From Methanothrix sp. (lineage in GTDB: Archaea; Halobacteriota; Methanosarcinia; Methanotrichales; Methanotrichaceae): a stretch of 64,000 nucleotides of DNA. Position numbers and translations under genes: made by a program. Below, in pieces: positions 26,497-36,095 of this stretch; position 1 is the stretch's first letter; each line of letters opens with the position of its first letter. Location: NCBI RefSeq assembly GCF_016706325.1, contig NZ_JADJJX010000002.1:372001-436000 (forward strand), given 5' to 3'. The notes under the pieces were generated by a model. The model had not been told where the DNA came from. It saw only the letters and a program-made list of their open reading frames with translations, and ran no database searches.

Positions 26497-27414
26497 CTAG
26501 ATATGGGCCGTTGTTCCCTCTTCCACATAGATGGTCTTGGTGCTTCCCGGCTCGAAGAACATGATCTTGGGATAATTGGATTGACCATCATAGACCCTCA
26601 CCAGATGGTTCTTGTTTCCGACGACCTTGAAGCTGAACCTTCCATCCAGGGCATCTCCTTCTGTTCCCTCAGTTCCAATGTAGACCCCATCCAGGAATAC
26701 CTGATAGCCGCGCATTCCCTGAGATACTATTATGACTGTGGAATCCCCAGTGGTTGGCGCGGAGGGTGCAGTGGCGGAGGAGGGTTCTGGAGTGGTTATT
26801 GGGGCGGCAGCAGAGGAGGGGAGGGGGGCCGCGCTTGCATACTCAGGAGAATAGTATTCACTTGCAGCCGGTGATGTAGTTGGTGCTGCAGTGGGTGCTG
26901 TGGGCGGTATTGCTGGTGCTGCAGTGGATGCTGCGGGCGGTGTTGTTGGTGCTGCAGCGGGTGCTGCGGGCGGTGTCGCCGTCTGCATATCGGTGGGCCC
27001 TGCTGATATAGTGGTTGCAGCTGGCGGGGAGGGGGTATATGCCACTGCTCCTAATGGATAGACCCTTATCGAGGACTTGGTCTGAGCATATTCCAGCGTC
27101 TTGGCCCAGTCCTTGCTGTATACTTGCCATCCCGCTCCATAAATGGGTGTCCAGCCTGCGGCGGAGTAATAGTAGGAAGGATAGTATGTATATGCTGCAT
27201 AGGGAAGGGAGTAAGCTGATCCTTCTGCAGTGTACAGAGAATAGGTGGGATAGGGATAATCCAGCCATCTCTTCAAGCCAAAGATGGAGGGATCATCGTA
27301 GGGACCATAAGAGCTCACATAACCTCCAACCAGCCAGTCCTGTCCTTCTGATAAGCCGATGATCAAGCATAAGCCCAGGGCTATCAGATATGATGAGGTT
27401 TTTCTATTTATCAT
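26497..27414 (-). CDS. Secreted Pro/Ala/Thr-rich protein with PEGA-like C-terminal domain
   Basis: 305 residues. Signal peptide (YLIALGLCLIIGLSEG), a Tyr/Gly/Pro-rich segment (residues about 25-115), a low-complexity linker of PPAAPTTPPAAS type (about 125-225) and a C-terminal domain of about 75 residues with GYQVFLDGVYIGTEG and LVRVYDGQSNYPK, resembling PEGA domains that bind or present at the cell surface. The linker looks like a target for O-glycosylation. Role unknown; it stands alone. Confidence 0.75.
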   Translation of the reverse strand: MINRKTSSYLIALGLCLIIGLSEGQDWLVGGYVSSYGPYDDPSIFGLKRWLDYPYPTYSLYTAEGSAYSLPYAAYTYYPSYYYSAAGWTPIYGAGWQVYSKDWAKTLEYAQTKSSIRVYPLGAVAYTPSPPAATTISAGPTDMQTATPPAAPAAAPTTPPAASTAAPAIPPTAPTAAPTTSPAASEYYSPEYASAAPLPSSAAAPITTPEPSSATAPSAPTTGDSTVIIVSQGMRGYQVFLDGVYIGTEGTEGDALDGRFSFKVVGNKNHLVRVYDGQSNYPKIMFFEPGSTKTIYVEEGTTAHI

Positions 27415-27852
27415 ATTATCTCACAGAGGAGCATCAGCCCTTATGGAATTTAATACTATCCATAACTTGTGTTAACTGATTATTTAATTTATTTGATATA
27501 ATTCAGGGAGGATACTTTGCATATTGCTTCAGATTGGAAAATCTATTAAAAATACTGTCTGCTGGCTCTTCTTCAGTTGCTGACTCTCCTCTGTTTGTTG
27601 ACTCTCCTCTGGTTGCTGGCTCAGCTCTCCAGAAAGCAAACTCAATGCCCCCCTGCAACCTTTGGTCCCTCTCAGCACGGATTTATGGGATTGCCCTGTC
27701 CTGTGCCATCTCCCCACCAGTTGTTTGCGGACCCCTTATCCTGGCTCTCCCCGCCTATACAGGCATATTTCCGAGCAGAAGCAAGCTATTGTGGATGGAA
27801 ATTCGCGAAATAAAACCCTCTCCTGTCCCCTCCCATCCACAATTCCTGCCTC
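27415..27852. other. Intergenic region with short CT-rich repeats
   Basis: About 440 bases. Near 27560-27630 repeats of the type TTGCTGACTCTCCTCTG occur. TATA-like TTTAATTTATTTG at about 27484 could serve the PEGA-like gene on the minus strand. No gene is supported. Confidence 0.5.
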
Positions 27853-29508
27853 TCACTTAACCCTTGGCTGCTGCTGGCTGATGCAGTGAATGGTACCCAG
27901 CCCTTCCACCAACTCGCGGCAGTCGATTCCCACCACCCTACGGTCCGGGAAGAGCCCCTGAATGATCTTCAATGCCTTCTGGTCGTTCTCATCCCGAAAC
28001 TGTGGAACCAGGACGGCATCGTTTCCGATATAGAAGTTGGCATAGCTGGCAGGCAGCCGGCCGCCATCGTTCTCCACTGGACTGGGCATGGGCAGCTTGA
28101 TGACCTTCAGGGGATTACCATCCTGGTCGGTCTCTCTGGAGAGCTGCTCGTAGTTCTCCTTGAGGGGCAGATAGTTGTCATCATCAGAATCCTCCTCATA
28201 GGCACAGAGCACTGTGGTCGGATCGACGAACCTGGCGATGTCATCCACATGTCCGTCTGTATCATCCCCTGCTATCCCCTCCTTCAGCCAGATGATCTTT
28301 CTCACTCCCAGGTACTCCTGCAGATATCTCTCTATCTCCTCTTTGCCAAGGCCTGGGTTTCTGTTGCGGTTGAGCAGGCACTGCTCAGTGGTAAGGAGTG
28401 TGCCCAGGCCGTTCACATCGATGGATCCTCCCTCCAGGACGATTCCCGGAACGAAGCACTCCATCTTGAGGTCGTCATTGATCAGACAGGGGATTTTGGT
28501 GTCCCTCATCAATCCAGGATACTTCTCCCCCCAGGCATTGAATGTCCAGGCGACCATGGCGATCCTGTCCCCTGCCGGGCCGTCCCCACGAGCCACCACG
28601 AATGTGGGTCCATAATCCCTGAACCAGACATCGGCATAATCCATCTCATGGAATCTGATCCGGCGCAGGTCCACATTCCACTCTCTCAGCCGCTCGACAA
28701 CGGCGCTGAGCATCATATCATCCCTGACCAGAAGATTGACGATCTCGCTCTTATGTATGGCCTTGATGATGGCGAGGTATGCCTCCTCCACCCTCTCTAT
28801 CTGAAGAAAGGTATCCTGGTCGTAGGGCCAGGAGAGCCAGATCGCTTCATGCTCCTCCCATTCTGCCGGCATATGAAATCCAAGTTGCTGGGGCGTGTCC
28901 ACCAGGCAGAGCTCCTCACCTTTTGCTGGCTTTCTCTTCAGGCCGGTCCCCTCTCCTTTCTCAGGCGCAGCTTCCCTCACCATCTCGATGATGGGCCAGT
29001 AGATATCAGGCCGGCGGTTTCGGAAAAAGCCCCAGCCCTCCCGGACGGACTGGTTCTTGGAGAGATCAAGATCTGCCAGAAGAATCTCCTCCCTCTCACT
29101 GCTTGCCTTTGCCAGGATATTGCCGAATGAGTCGGCCACAAAGGAGCCTCCCCAAAAGCACAGGCTCTCCTCTCTGCCCACCCGGTTTACAGCAGCGACG
29201 CATATGCTGTTGGAGATGGCATGCCCCCGCTGTACAGTCTCCCAGGCATCATGCCAGTCTCCTTCTGGCGGCTCCCCCTGGTCTGTGATATGGCCGATGG
29301 CTGTGGGATAGAAGATGATCTGGGCACCGCCCAGGGCGGCCACCCGTGCGGGCTCCGGGAACCATTGATCATAGCAGATGAGAACGGCAAACCGGGCATG
29401 GCGGGTCTCATAGACCCTGATCTCATCCCCTGGCGAGAAGTAGCTCTGCTCGTAAAAGGGGGTCGTAGGGGATGTGGGTCTTGTGGTAGGTCTCCAGAAG
29501 GCTGCCAT
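27853..29508 (-). CDS. aguA: Agmatine deiminase fused to the C-terminal part of N-carbamoylputrescine amidase (downstream of a frameshift)
   Basis: 551-codon frame. Residues about 15-185 are the second half of a carbon-nitrogen hydrolase with its catalytic Cys in AVLICYDQWFPEP. Residues about 210-551 are agmatine deiminase: FHMPAEWEEHEAIWLSWP, FRDYGPTFV, LEGGSIDVNG, DDTDGHVDD and the catalytic Cys in GTIHCISQQQP near the end. Together the two activities convert agmatine to N-carbamoylputrescine and then putrescine; normally they are separate proteins. The first half of the amidase lies in another frame at 29423-29842, separated by one extra base in a run of five G (plus strand 29458-29462). 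The deiminase domain is intact. Confidence 0.88.
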   Translation of the reverse strand: MAAFWRPTTRPTSPTTPFYEQSYFSPGDEIRVYETRHARFAVLICYDQWFPEPARVAALGGAQIIFYPTAIGHITDQGEPPEGDWHDAWETVQRGHAISNSICVAAVNRVGREESLCFWGGSFVADSFGNILAKASSEREEILLADLDLSKNQSVREGWGFFRNRRPDIYWPIIEMVREAAPEKGEGTGLKRKPAKGEELCLVDTPQQLGFHMPAEWEEHEAIWLSWPYDQDTFLQIERVEEAYLAIIKAIHKSEIVNLLVRDDMMLSAVVERLREWNVDLRRIRFHEMDYADVWFRDYGPTFVVARGDGPAGDRIAMVAWTFNAWGEKYPGLMRDTKIPCLINDDLKMECFVPGIVLEGGSIDVNGLGTLLTTEQCLLNRNRNPGLGKEEIERYLQEYLGVRKIIWLKEGIAGDDTDGHVDDIARFVDPTTVLCAYEEDSDDDNYLPLKENYEQLSRETDQDGNPLKVIKLPMPSPVENDGGRLPASYANFYIGNDAVLVPQFRDENDQKALKIIQGLFPDRRVVGIDCRELVEGLGTIHCISQQQPRVK

Positions 29509-29842
29509 CGGAATCGATTACAGCAGCAGAGTTATAGTAGTCGTCCTCCGTCTTTTCATAGATCGGGATGATGATCACTATCCCAAGCTCCCGGGCGAGG
29601 GCGGAGAAGGCCTCTGTGGACTGGCCTGGAATGCTCTCTGCCAGACCTGAGGCATCCATTTCATCCCACTGGGGAAAATAACGGGTTCGGTAGAGCTCAG
29701 GCAGGCAGACGATCTTTGCACCCTTCTTCGCTGCCTCTCTCGCCATCTCGATGGCCTTTCTCAGGTTCAGCTCTCTGTCCTCGGAGATGGTGCTCTGAAT
29801 CAGTCCTATGGTGACCCTCTCGTTCTTACTCTCTGCTGCCAT
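29423..29842 (-). pseudogene. aguB: N-terminal half of N-carbamoylputrescine amidase, frameshifted from the fusion gene
   Basis: 139 codons with the nitrilase-fold start VTIGLIQSTISEDRELNL, catalytic Glu in CLPELY and catalytic Lys in YHKTHIPYDP. After YDP the frame diverges; dropping one base from the G run at 29458-29462 restores PFYEQSYFSPGDE and joins it to the 27853-29508 frame, giving one protein of about 660 residues. This is either a sequencing error or a real single-base slip in a homopolymer. Start at 29842 has GGAG just upstream. Confidence 0.8.
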
Positions 29843-30298
29843 TCCTCTCCTCTCCTCAAATGGTCTTGATCTGTCGGATATATTGCAGAATTTTCTGGGA
29901 GAAGATGTACATCAAAGTATATCAAAGTATGTCAAAGAATATCAGGATATGGGCGATGTGGTGTGATGAGGCCTCCTCAGTGCCTTCAATGCTCTTCTCA
30001 CCTTCCCACTTGCTCTTCTTCTTACCTTATCTTTTTCTCACCTTACCATCTTCTCACCTTACCATCTTCTCACCTTATCATCTTCTCACCTATCACCTAT
30101 CTGCCAGATCTGGAGCTTGAACTCCCCCAGCTGTCTTATGGCGATGAGGAGAAGGACCAGGGCCAAAGCTATTATGGATAGGTCAATGGCATCGAGCATT
30201 CAGGATCCTAAAGCCCCCCCGAGAGGCGGCATTGGCGGCAATATCAACTGCCCTCTCTTCCTCTCGCTCTCGCTCTCTCATAGCAGCTCAGAATTCGT
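29843..30298. other. Intergenic region with CT-rich tandem repeats
   Basis: No gene supported. Between about 30000 and 30110 repeats of the type TTCTCACCTTACCATC occur in tandem; similar pyrimidine-rich tracts occur at 32710-32880 and 34745-34900. Confidence 0.6.
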
Positions 30299-32710
30299 TT
30301 ATCCCACAGGAATCCACAGGACGCCCACCTCTTCCACATCTATGTCTGTCTTTTCCAGGGGAATCTCGATCTCTTCGATCTGACCTGCCATGCCTTTCCA
30401 CCGATCAGAGATGGAAGAGATATCCTCTGCCAGCCTGTTCTCGAGCTCTTCCAGCTCTATCTCCCTCTCCTTCTTCTTCTCCTCTGCAGAGCGCAGCCGC
30501 TCCTGAGTGCGGACTGTCATTGAGCGCCGGGAAGCTGCCCGGCCCAGGTTTATGGAGCGGCGCCGGCCGCCCAGAAGTCCTGAGAGCAGATCGCCTGCAC
30601 CGCCAAAGATCTCCTCCTGCTGCCTCTGGCGGGCGTCTGCAGAAAGCTCTCGAACCCTTCTATCGGCATTGCTGAGCTGGGACTTCATCCGGCTGAAGGA
30701 GGCTGCATACTTATCTTTCAGCTTTGCCATCTCTCTGTCTGCCTTATCCTCTGCCGCCGCAGCACACCGTCTCTCGAAGTCAGGCCGGGGCTCGCCCACC
30801 CTGGAGTACAGTCCCAGAGCAGGGTTGCGGAGGATACTCATTCTGCGATTCCTCAGGAGGTGCTCTCGCAGAGAGGCCTTGACCTCTTTGAAGTAGGAGG
30901 GCCTCTCCAGATCTGCCCGGGGCAGGATGTAAACGGCCTTTTCAGGTGGCAGACTGGAGAGATCTCGATTGTCATAATCGACGTTAATCGCCTTTCCCGG
31001 ATCGAAGCGTTTGCTCAGAGGAAAGAAGACCGCCTCCCACTCCTCTGTATGATTGACTGCTGCTTTGCTGTCATCAAATGTGAGATGGACGCGGGCGACA
31101 AGGCCTGCTTCCAGCCTCCTCCCGCCGGGCACAGACCCGACCTGTGATGCCCAGGGTGCAGATGAATTCAGATAGTAGACTGCAGTGGCCGGATCCACCC
31201 GCGGTGCCACCTGGCTCTCATCCCCGGCAGTCTCCTCCTGGAGAGCGGGATTCATTGCCCAGGCCTCAGCGGAGGTCCTCTCTCCTCCTTTCTCCAAGCT
31301 GCGGGCCAATCTCTCGATCTGGGTTCTATCCAAAGGTCCGGCCAGATAAGAGATCGACCAGCGGCTGGTGAATACCACTGGCTCTTTGAGCCTGGCTGAT
31401 TGAAGCACGAACTCCCGCTTTCCCAGGTTTGAGATCAGCCGGTCGAAGAGCCTGATATCCGTCTGGCCGGAGACGGACTTCATCCCCTCCAGGATTCTGG
31501 CCTTATCCCTCTCCGTCTGCAGCCGGCCTATCATCCATGTTCCGGCGTTGGACATCGCTTTGTAGTCCAGGTCGACAGGATTCTGGGTGGACAGAAGCAT
31601 GCCCACTCCATAAGCCCGCCCCTGCTTGAGAATAGTCAGGATCTGCTTTTTTGAGGGCGGCTCGGCTGTAGGGGGAGCGAAGCCAAATACCTCATCCATG
31701 TAGAGCAGCGCCCGGAGATCGGGGCTGCCGGGCTGTCTTCGCATCCAGGTTATCAGCTTGGAGAGGATCAGGGTTACCACGAACCCCCTCTCGGCATCGG
31801 AGAGGTGGGCCAGGTATATTATCGAGGCCTGGGGCAGGCCCTGGGGATTGAACAGCATCCTCTCGATATCAAGGGCCGGACCCTGCAGCCAGGCGGCAAA
31901 AGAGGGTGAGGCGATCAGGCCGTTGAGCCTCATGGCCAGGCGGTCTCTCTCCTTTTGAGGATAGAAGCTCTCCATCTCGAAGACCCCCAGCTTTCTCATG
32001 GGCGGATGCCTTACCTGGGCGATGAGGGAGGCCAGGTCCATGTCCCTCCCCTCGCTCCAGGCCTTCTCAATGATATTTGCCAGCAGGATGTGCTCCGGGC
32101 TGGAGATGGGGTCGGCATCGATCCTGGCCAGCACCAGCAGAGAGGAGACCAGCCCCTCGATCTCATCCCTCCCTATCTCCGCCTGGGAGGATACAGACCA
32201 GTCCAGCCTCGGGGCAATAAGCGATCCCACCACATTGACCGGAATCCCTGATACAGAGCCCGGTGTGTATATGACATAATGCGAGGATTCGGCAAGCTCC
32301 TGCATTCGCTTGGGGCCTATCCCCCACTCCTCCAGCCCGGATCTCCAGCCGGCAGCGGTCTCCATTGCCAGTTGCTCCAGCTCGATTCCCCGCCTCCGGG
32401 CCTCAGCCGGGTCGATCCAGGGGAGGAAGTCGGAGGGAGAGAGGGAGGGGAAGTTCAAGAGCAGGTTGCCCATGTCGCCTTTTGGATCCAGTATCAGACA
32501 GGGGATGCCCGAGGCCAGGGCTTCCTCCAGCATGACGATTCCAAGGCCTGTCTTGCCCGAGCCCGTCATTCCTACGATGATGCCATGTGAGGTCAGATTG
32601 CGGGCATCATAGATGACCTCGCTATCAGTGCTTCTGCCGCTGGCCGGGTCGATGCCCCTCCCCAGATACATCTCACCCCGGCGACCACTTCCCATTGCTC
32701 TTCTGGTCAT
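30299..32710 (-). CDS. HerA-like/DUF853 ATPase with C-terminal coiled coil
   Basis: 803 residues. An N-terminal FtsK/HerA-type ATPase has Walker A IIVGMTGSGKTG near residue 45, Walker B LLYMDEVFGF near 345 and STQNPVDLDYKAMSN. The middle region (about 500-620) is unrecognised. The last about 200 residues are charged and helical (KADREMAKLKDKYAASFSRM, EEKKKEREIELEELENRLAE), a likely coiled coil. Such ATPases form hexamers and move DNA or protein; no NurA nuclease or obvious partner is next to it. Flanking gaps on both sides suggest its own transcription unit. Confidence 0.85.
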   Translation of the reverse strand: MTRRAMGSGRRGEMYLGRGIDPASGRSTDSEVIYDARNLTSHGIIVGMTGSGKTGLGIVMLEEALASGIPCLILDPKGDMGNLLLNFPSLSPSDFLPWIDPAEARRRGIELEQLAMETAAGWRSGLEEWGIGPKRMQELAESSHYVIYTPGSVSGIPVNVVGSLIAPRLDWSVSSQAEIGRDEIEGLVSSLLVLARIDADPISSPEHILLANIIEKAWSEGRDMDLASLIAQVRHPPMRKLGVFEMESFYPQKERDRLAMRLNGLIASPSFAAWLQGPALDIERMLFNPQGLPQASIIYLAHLSDAERGFVVTLILSKLITWMRRQPGSPDLRALLYMDEVFGFAPPTAEPPSKKQILTILKQGRAYGVGMLLSTQNPVDLDYKAMSNAGTWMIGRLQTERDKARILEGMKSVSGQTDIRLFDRLISNLGKREFVLQSARLKEPVVFTSRWSISYLAGPLDRTQIERLARSLEKGGERTSAEAWAMNPALQEETAGDESQVAPRVDPATAVYYLNSSAPWASQVGSVPGGRRLEAGLVARVHLTFDDSKAAVNHTEEWEAVFFPLSKRFDPGKAINVDYDNRDLSSLPPEKAVYILPRADLERPSYFKEVKASLREHLLRNRRMSILRNPALGLYSRVGEPRPDFERRCAAAAEDKADREMAKLKDKYAASFSRMKSQLSNADRRVRELSADARQRQQEEIFGGAGDLLSGLLGGRRRSINLGRAASRRSMTVRTQERLRSAEEKKKEREIELEELENRLAEDISSISDRWKGMAGQIEEIEIPLEKTDIDVEEVGVLWIPVG

Positions 32711-33204
32711 GTCTCTCTTATCTCCCTCTCTCTCTTCTCTTGCATCTCCCTTCTCTTCTCTTACATCTCCCTCTTTCTCTTCTCTTACATCTCCCTCTCT
32801 CTTCTCTTACATCTCCCTCTCTCTTCTTACATCTCCCTCTCTCTTCTTACATCTCCCTCTCTCTTCTTTCTTTTATTTTTTATGTCACCATCTTTGCGCA
32901 TGCCAGAGCAGGCCTCTTCAGGCGCCGTCCGCCTGCTCTCATCAAAGATCGCTCAATTCAGCCGAGCTCCTTTTTTTTGTTAAGATCAAAAGCCTTTTGG
33001 CGATAGGTTAACCCCACCCCGGATTATGATATTTGAGTGCCTCCCGGCGATTGATCCCGAGCGTCCACCATCCAGGAATGGTCCATGATAATTCAAAACA
33101 AAACCTATATTATTATCAGAGGAGGCTACTATTTAATAGCATTTAATAGCCTATGAGTGCATTGCCGGCCTTGCAAGATGGCCAGATATCGATGGAGGAT
33201 GTTG
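32711..33204. repeat. Pyrimidine-rich tandem repeats upstream of the HerA-like gene
   Basis: From about 32720 to 32875, units such as TCTCTTCTTACATCTCCC repeat six or more times, on the 5' side of the HerA-like gene (as GA-rich on its coding strand). After 32900 there is no gene until the start of the next plus-strand gene at 33205. Confidence 0.8.
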
Positions 33205-34599
33205 ATGGATTTCGGAAACGAGAAGAGAGAGCGCATTCTCATCCTGGGCGCTGCAGGCAGAGACTTCCATAACTTCAATGTATTCTTTCGCAGCCAGCTC
33301 CAGTTTGAGGTGGTAGGATTCACTGCAGCTCAGATCCCCCATATCGCCTGCCGCCTTTATCCTCCAGAGCTCTCCGGCAGCCTCTATCCGGCCGGCCTTC
33401 CCATCTGGCCGGAGGATGCCCTCGATGAGATAATCATCAAATGCCGGGTGGATAGATGCATCCTCTCCTATAGCGATCTGAGCCACCAGGAGGTGATGCA
33501 CCTGGCGGAAAGGGTGCTGGCCAGGGGGGCGGACTTTGGATTCCTGGGACTGAAAAATACCATGCTCCGATCTACAAAGCCAGTGATAGCAGTCTGCGCA
33601 GTCAGAACCGGTGCGGGAAAGAGCCAGGTGGTAAGATACATTGCCGAGATCATCCGCCAGGCCGGGCTGAGAGCAGTTGTGGTAAGGCATCCCATGCCCT
33701 ATGGGGATTTGGCCCGGCAGGCGGTGCAGAGATTCTCCTCCCGGGCGGATCTGGATGCTGCTGATCTGACCCTTGAGGAGAGGGAGGAGTACGAGAGGCA
33801 TATAGACAGAGGGACAGTAGTCTATGCGGGAGTGGACTATCAGAGGATCTTAGACCAGGCCCAGAGCGAGGCGGATGTCATTTTATGGGATGGGGGAAAC
33901 AACGACACCCCATTCTTCCAGCCAAATCTCTGGATCACTGTCGCCGATGCCCTCCGGCCGGGGCATGAGATATCCTATTATCCCGGGGAGACGAACTTTC
34001 TGGCGGCAGATCTCATCCTGATCAATAAGGCCAACTCAGCGGCTGAGGAGGATATCATAGCCATCCAGGCCAATGCATCCAGGCTGAACCCGGGGGCAGA
34101 GGTGGTGGTGGCTGGATCAGAGGTCAGGGCAGTGGATCCAGGGATGATATCGGGCAAGAGGGTACTGATAGTAGAGGACGGTCCCACCATAACCCATGGG
34201 GGAGTGGCCTATGGCGCGGGAATGGTGGCGGCGAGGAGGTACAATGCCGCAGAGATAATCGATCCCCGCCCTTATGCCACGGGATCGCTAAAGGATATCT
34301 TCATCCAGCACAGACATATTGGGAGGGTTCTTCCTGCTATGGGCTACTACCCCCAGCAGATCAGGGAGCTGGAGGAGACCATAAACAACGCCGATTGCGA
34401 TTCCGTAATCATCGGATCTCCGATCGACCTGGGCCGCCTCATCGAGATCAATAAGCCCTCCACCTATGTTCTCTACGATCTGGTGGACATGGGCCGGCCG
34501 TATTTGAGGGAGAGGATTGAGGAGTTCATATCCCAATCAATGCAGAGGTCTGCAGAAAAGGGGGTTGAGGCTGGCAGGATCGAGGGATCTTGCCCTTGA
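33205..34599 (+). CDS. Cyclic 2,3-diphosphoglycerate synthetase-like P-loop protein
   Basis: About 464 residues from ATG 33205, six bases after GGAGG (an in-frame open region begins earlier at 33157). It matches the archaeal cDPG synthetase family: N-terminal ILILGAAGRDFHNFNVFFR, P-loop VRTGAGKSQVVRYIAE near 130, IPGHEISYYPGETNFLAADL-like GTP-binding region and HGGVAYGAGMVAARR. The enzyme makes the thermoprotectant cyclic 2,3-diphosphoglycerate from 2,3-DPG with ATP; in mesophilic methanogens its homologues may have another role. Stand-alone gene. Confidence 0.82.
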   Translation: MDFGNEKRERILILGAAGRDFHNFNVFFRSQLQFEVVGFTAAQIPHIACRLYPPELSGSLYPAGLPIWPEDALDEIIIKCRVDRCILSYSDLSHQEVMHLAERVLARGADFGFLGLKNTMLRSTKPVIAVCAVRTGAGKSQVVRYIAEIIRQAGLRAVVVRHPMPYGDLARQAVQRFSSRADLDAADLTLEEREEYERHIDRGTVVYAGVDYQRILDQAQSEADVILWDGGNNDTPFFQPNLWITVADALRPGHEISYYPGETNFLAADLILINKANSAAEEDIIAIQANASRLNPGAEVVVAGSEVRAVDPGMISGKRVLIVEDGPTITHGGVAYGAGMVAARRYNAAEIIDPRPYATGSLKDIFIQHRHIGRVLPAMGYYPQQIRELEETINNADCDSVIIGSPIDLGRLIEINKPSTYVLYDLVDMGRPYLRERIEEFISQSMQRSAEKGVEAGRIEGSCP

Positions 34600-34892
34600 C
34601 AGAGACCTTCACCACATTCTTTATGGGAGCCCAGCAGGCCCAGGCGATCTCACCTTGCAGCACAATTACCCGCACAATCTAGAGAAGGGCCATTAAGTGG
34701 ATGGAGACTCGCATCCACGCACGTTCGCCCTTCCCTGGATAAGAGCCTCTCTTCAGATGCTCTCTTTGGAATCTTATTCAGAAGCTTTCTTCAGACTATC
34801 TTTTCAGATATTCTCTTCGGAAGCTCTTCAGATACCCTCGTCAGAATCTCCTTTCAGAGTTTCTCTTCAGAAGTTCTCTTCAGATACTCCCT
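34600..34892. repeat. Degenerate CTTCAGA-type repeats downstream of the system B binding proteins
   Basis: From about 34745, TCTTCAGATACTCTCTTCGG-like units of 15-21 bases recur up to the system B stop codon at 34893. They overlap the 3' end of the leftward operon. No gene. Confidence 0.7.
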
Positions 34893-36095
34893 TCAGAAGC
34901 CCTCCTCCTCCATCCAGTCGAGCCATTGAACCGAGCGGAGCTCTCTGGCGGTCGCCTCGTCAACGCCGTAGACCTGCTGATAGAAGTCCAAAGACCATTC
35001 AGCTACGTTTATGTCTGCAAATCGTTCTGGATAGGCGGCCTTGGCGATGATCATGGCCTCGATCGGATACTCCAGGCGCTTTGCCCAGTTGTAGGGAGTC
35101 CAGGGCAGAGCATAGACGCGCCCGTTTTTCACTGCTGAAAGCTCCTGTAGATTCTGGTAGTAGGGAGCAGTATACAGCTCGCTCGCCGGGTGGTAGCCCT
35201 GGGCGGTCGGGAGGACTATGACATCAGGATCCATATTCAGAATTTGTTCTGTGGAGACCACAACGAAGGCGCCCGTCCCATCGTATGCATTCTTGGCATT
35301 TGCAATATTCTCAATGAAGTACGACTCTATGGTATCCAGGCCCCAGGCCATGCCGGCACCCCCTCCCTCCCTTGCCCTTGGCGAGAGCCCCAGCTGCATC
35401 ATACGAACCTTCTCATCCTCTGGAATATCCTTGGTACGCTTGCGTATCTCATCGATTTGCGATTCCAGGTAAGAGGCGATATCACCGGCATCCTCCTCTC
35501 GAGAAAATACCTCGCCCACCAGCCTGATCTCATCTCCGATGCGATCCACTGTTGGCTGCTCCTGAAATGGCGGGCCGACCAGCACTACCAGCGGTATTCC
35601 GAGTGATTCAATCGATGCGATGGTCTTCTCGATCTTCTCATCAGATCCCGCAGAAAATGCCCATGACCCCTCCCGGAGGAAGACCACATCCGGTTCCAGG
35701 GAGGCGAGTGTCTCATAGTTGACGGCAGTTGCGCCCTCGACCAGGACCGGGAGTTCGACCAGTTCGGGTATGAGGTATTTGACAGGATTCATGCCATTCT
35801 TGAATTCGTAGCTGCGGCCGTCCACCGTCTCGAAGGAGTAATTGAAGTCGGTCCGGCAGCAGGGAGCGCCCAGAGCTACAATCCTGTCCTGGATGCCCAG
35901 ACGGTACATGATGCCCTCGACAAAACCATCATCTATGGCGATCACCCGTTCGATGCTCAATGGAACTTCAACATTCCGTCCGAGCATATCGGTTACGGTC
36001 TTGTGCTCCTCTGCTGAGATGGGCAGTGCCAGCGAGAGGCCCATTATCATCAGAAGAAGCAGAAGCAATTGCGTCTTTCGGTTCTTTATCATCAT
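34893..36095 (-). CDS. TroA/FepB-fold binding protein, second copy (system B)
   Basis: 400 residues. Signal peptide (LLLLLLMIMGLSLALPISA), then an iron-chelate or B12-type periplasmic binding fold: VTDMLGRNVEVPLSIERVIA, LASLEPDVVFLR, and the rigid linking helix. Conserved with its neighbour are GAPCCRTDFNYSFETVDG, LSPRAREGGGAG...GLDTIESYFIE and YPIEAMIIAKAAYPERF. It follows the first copy directly (1 base between them). The two copies diverge enough to bind different ligands or states of one ligand. Confidence 0.9.
   Translation of the reverse strand: MMIKNRKTQLLLLLLMIMGLSLALPISAEEHKTVTDMLGRNVEVPLSIERVIAIDDGFVEGIMYRLGIQDRIVALGAPCCRTDFNYSFETVDGRSYEFKNGMNPVKYLIPELVELPVLVEGATAVNYETLASLEPDVVFLREGSWAFSAGSDEKIEKTIASIESLGIPLVVLVGPPFQEQPTVDRIGDEIRLVGEVFSREEDAGDIASYLESQIDEIRKRTKDIPEDEKVRMMQLGLSPRAREGGGAGMAWGLDTIESYFIENIANAKNAYDGTGAFVVVSTEQILNMDPDVIVLPTAQGYHPASELYTAPYYQNLQELSAVKNGRVYALPWTPYNWAKRLEYPIEAMIIAKAAYPERFADINVAEWSLDFYQQVYGVDEATARELRSVQWLDWMEEEGF

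Noticed and set aside
27886..29130. 414-codon plus-strand frame
   Set aside because: Antisense to the well-matched agmatine deiminase fusion; mirrored codons of a G+C-rich gene.
29860..30180. Small frames in the CT-rich repeat region
   Set aside because: They are translations of simple repeats.
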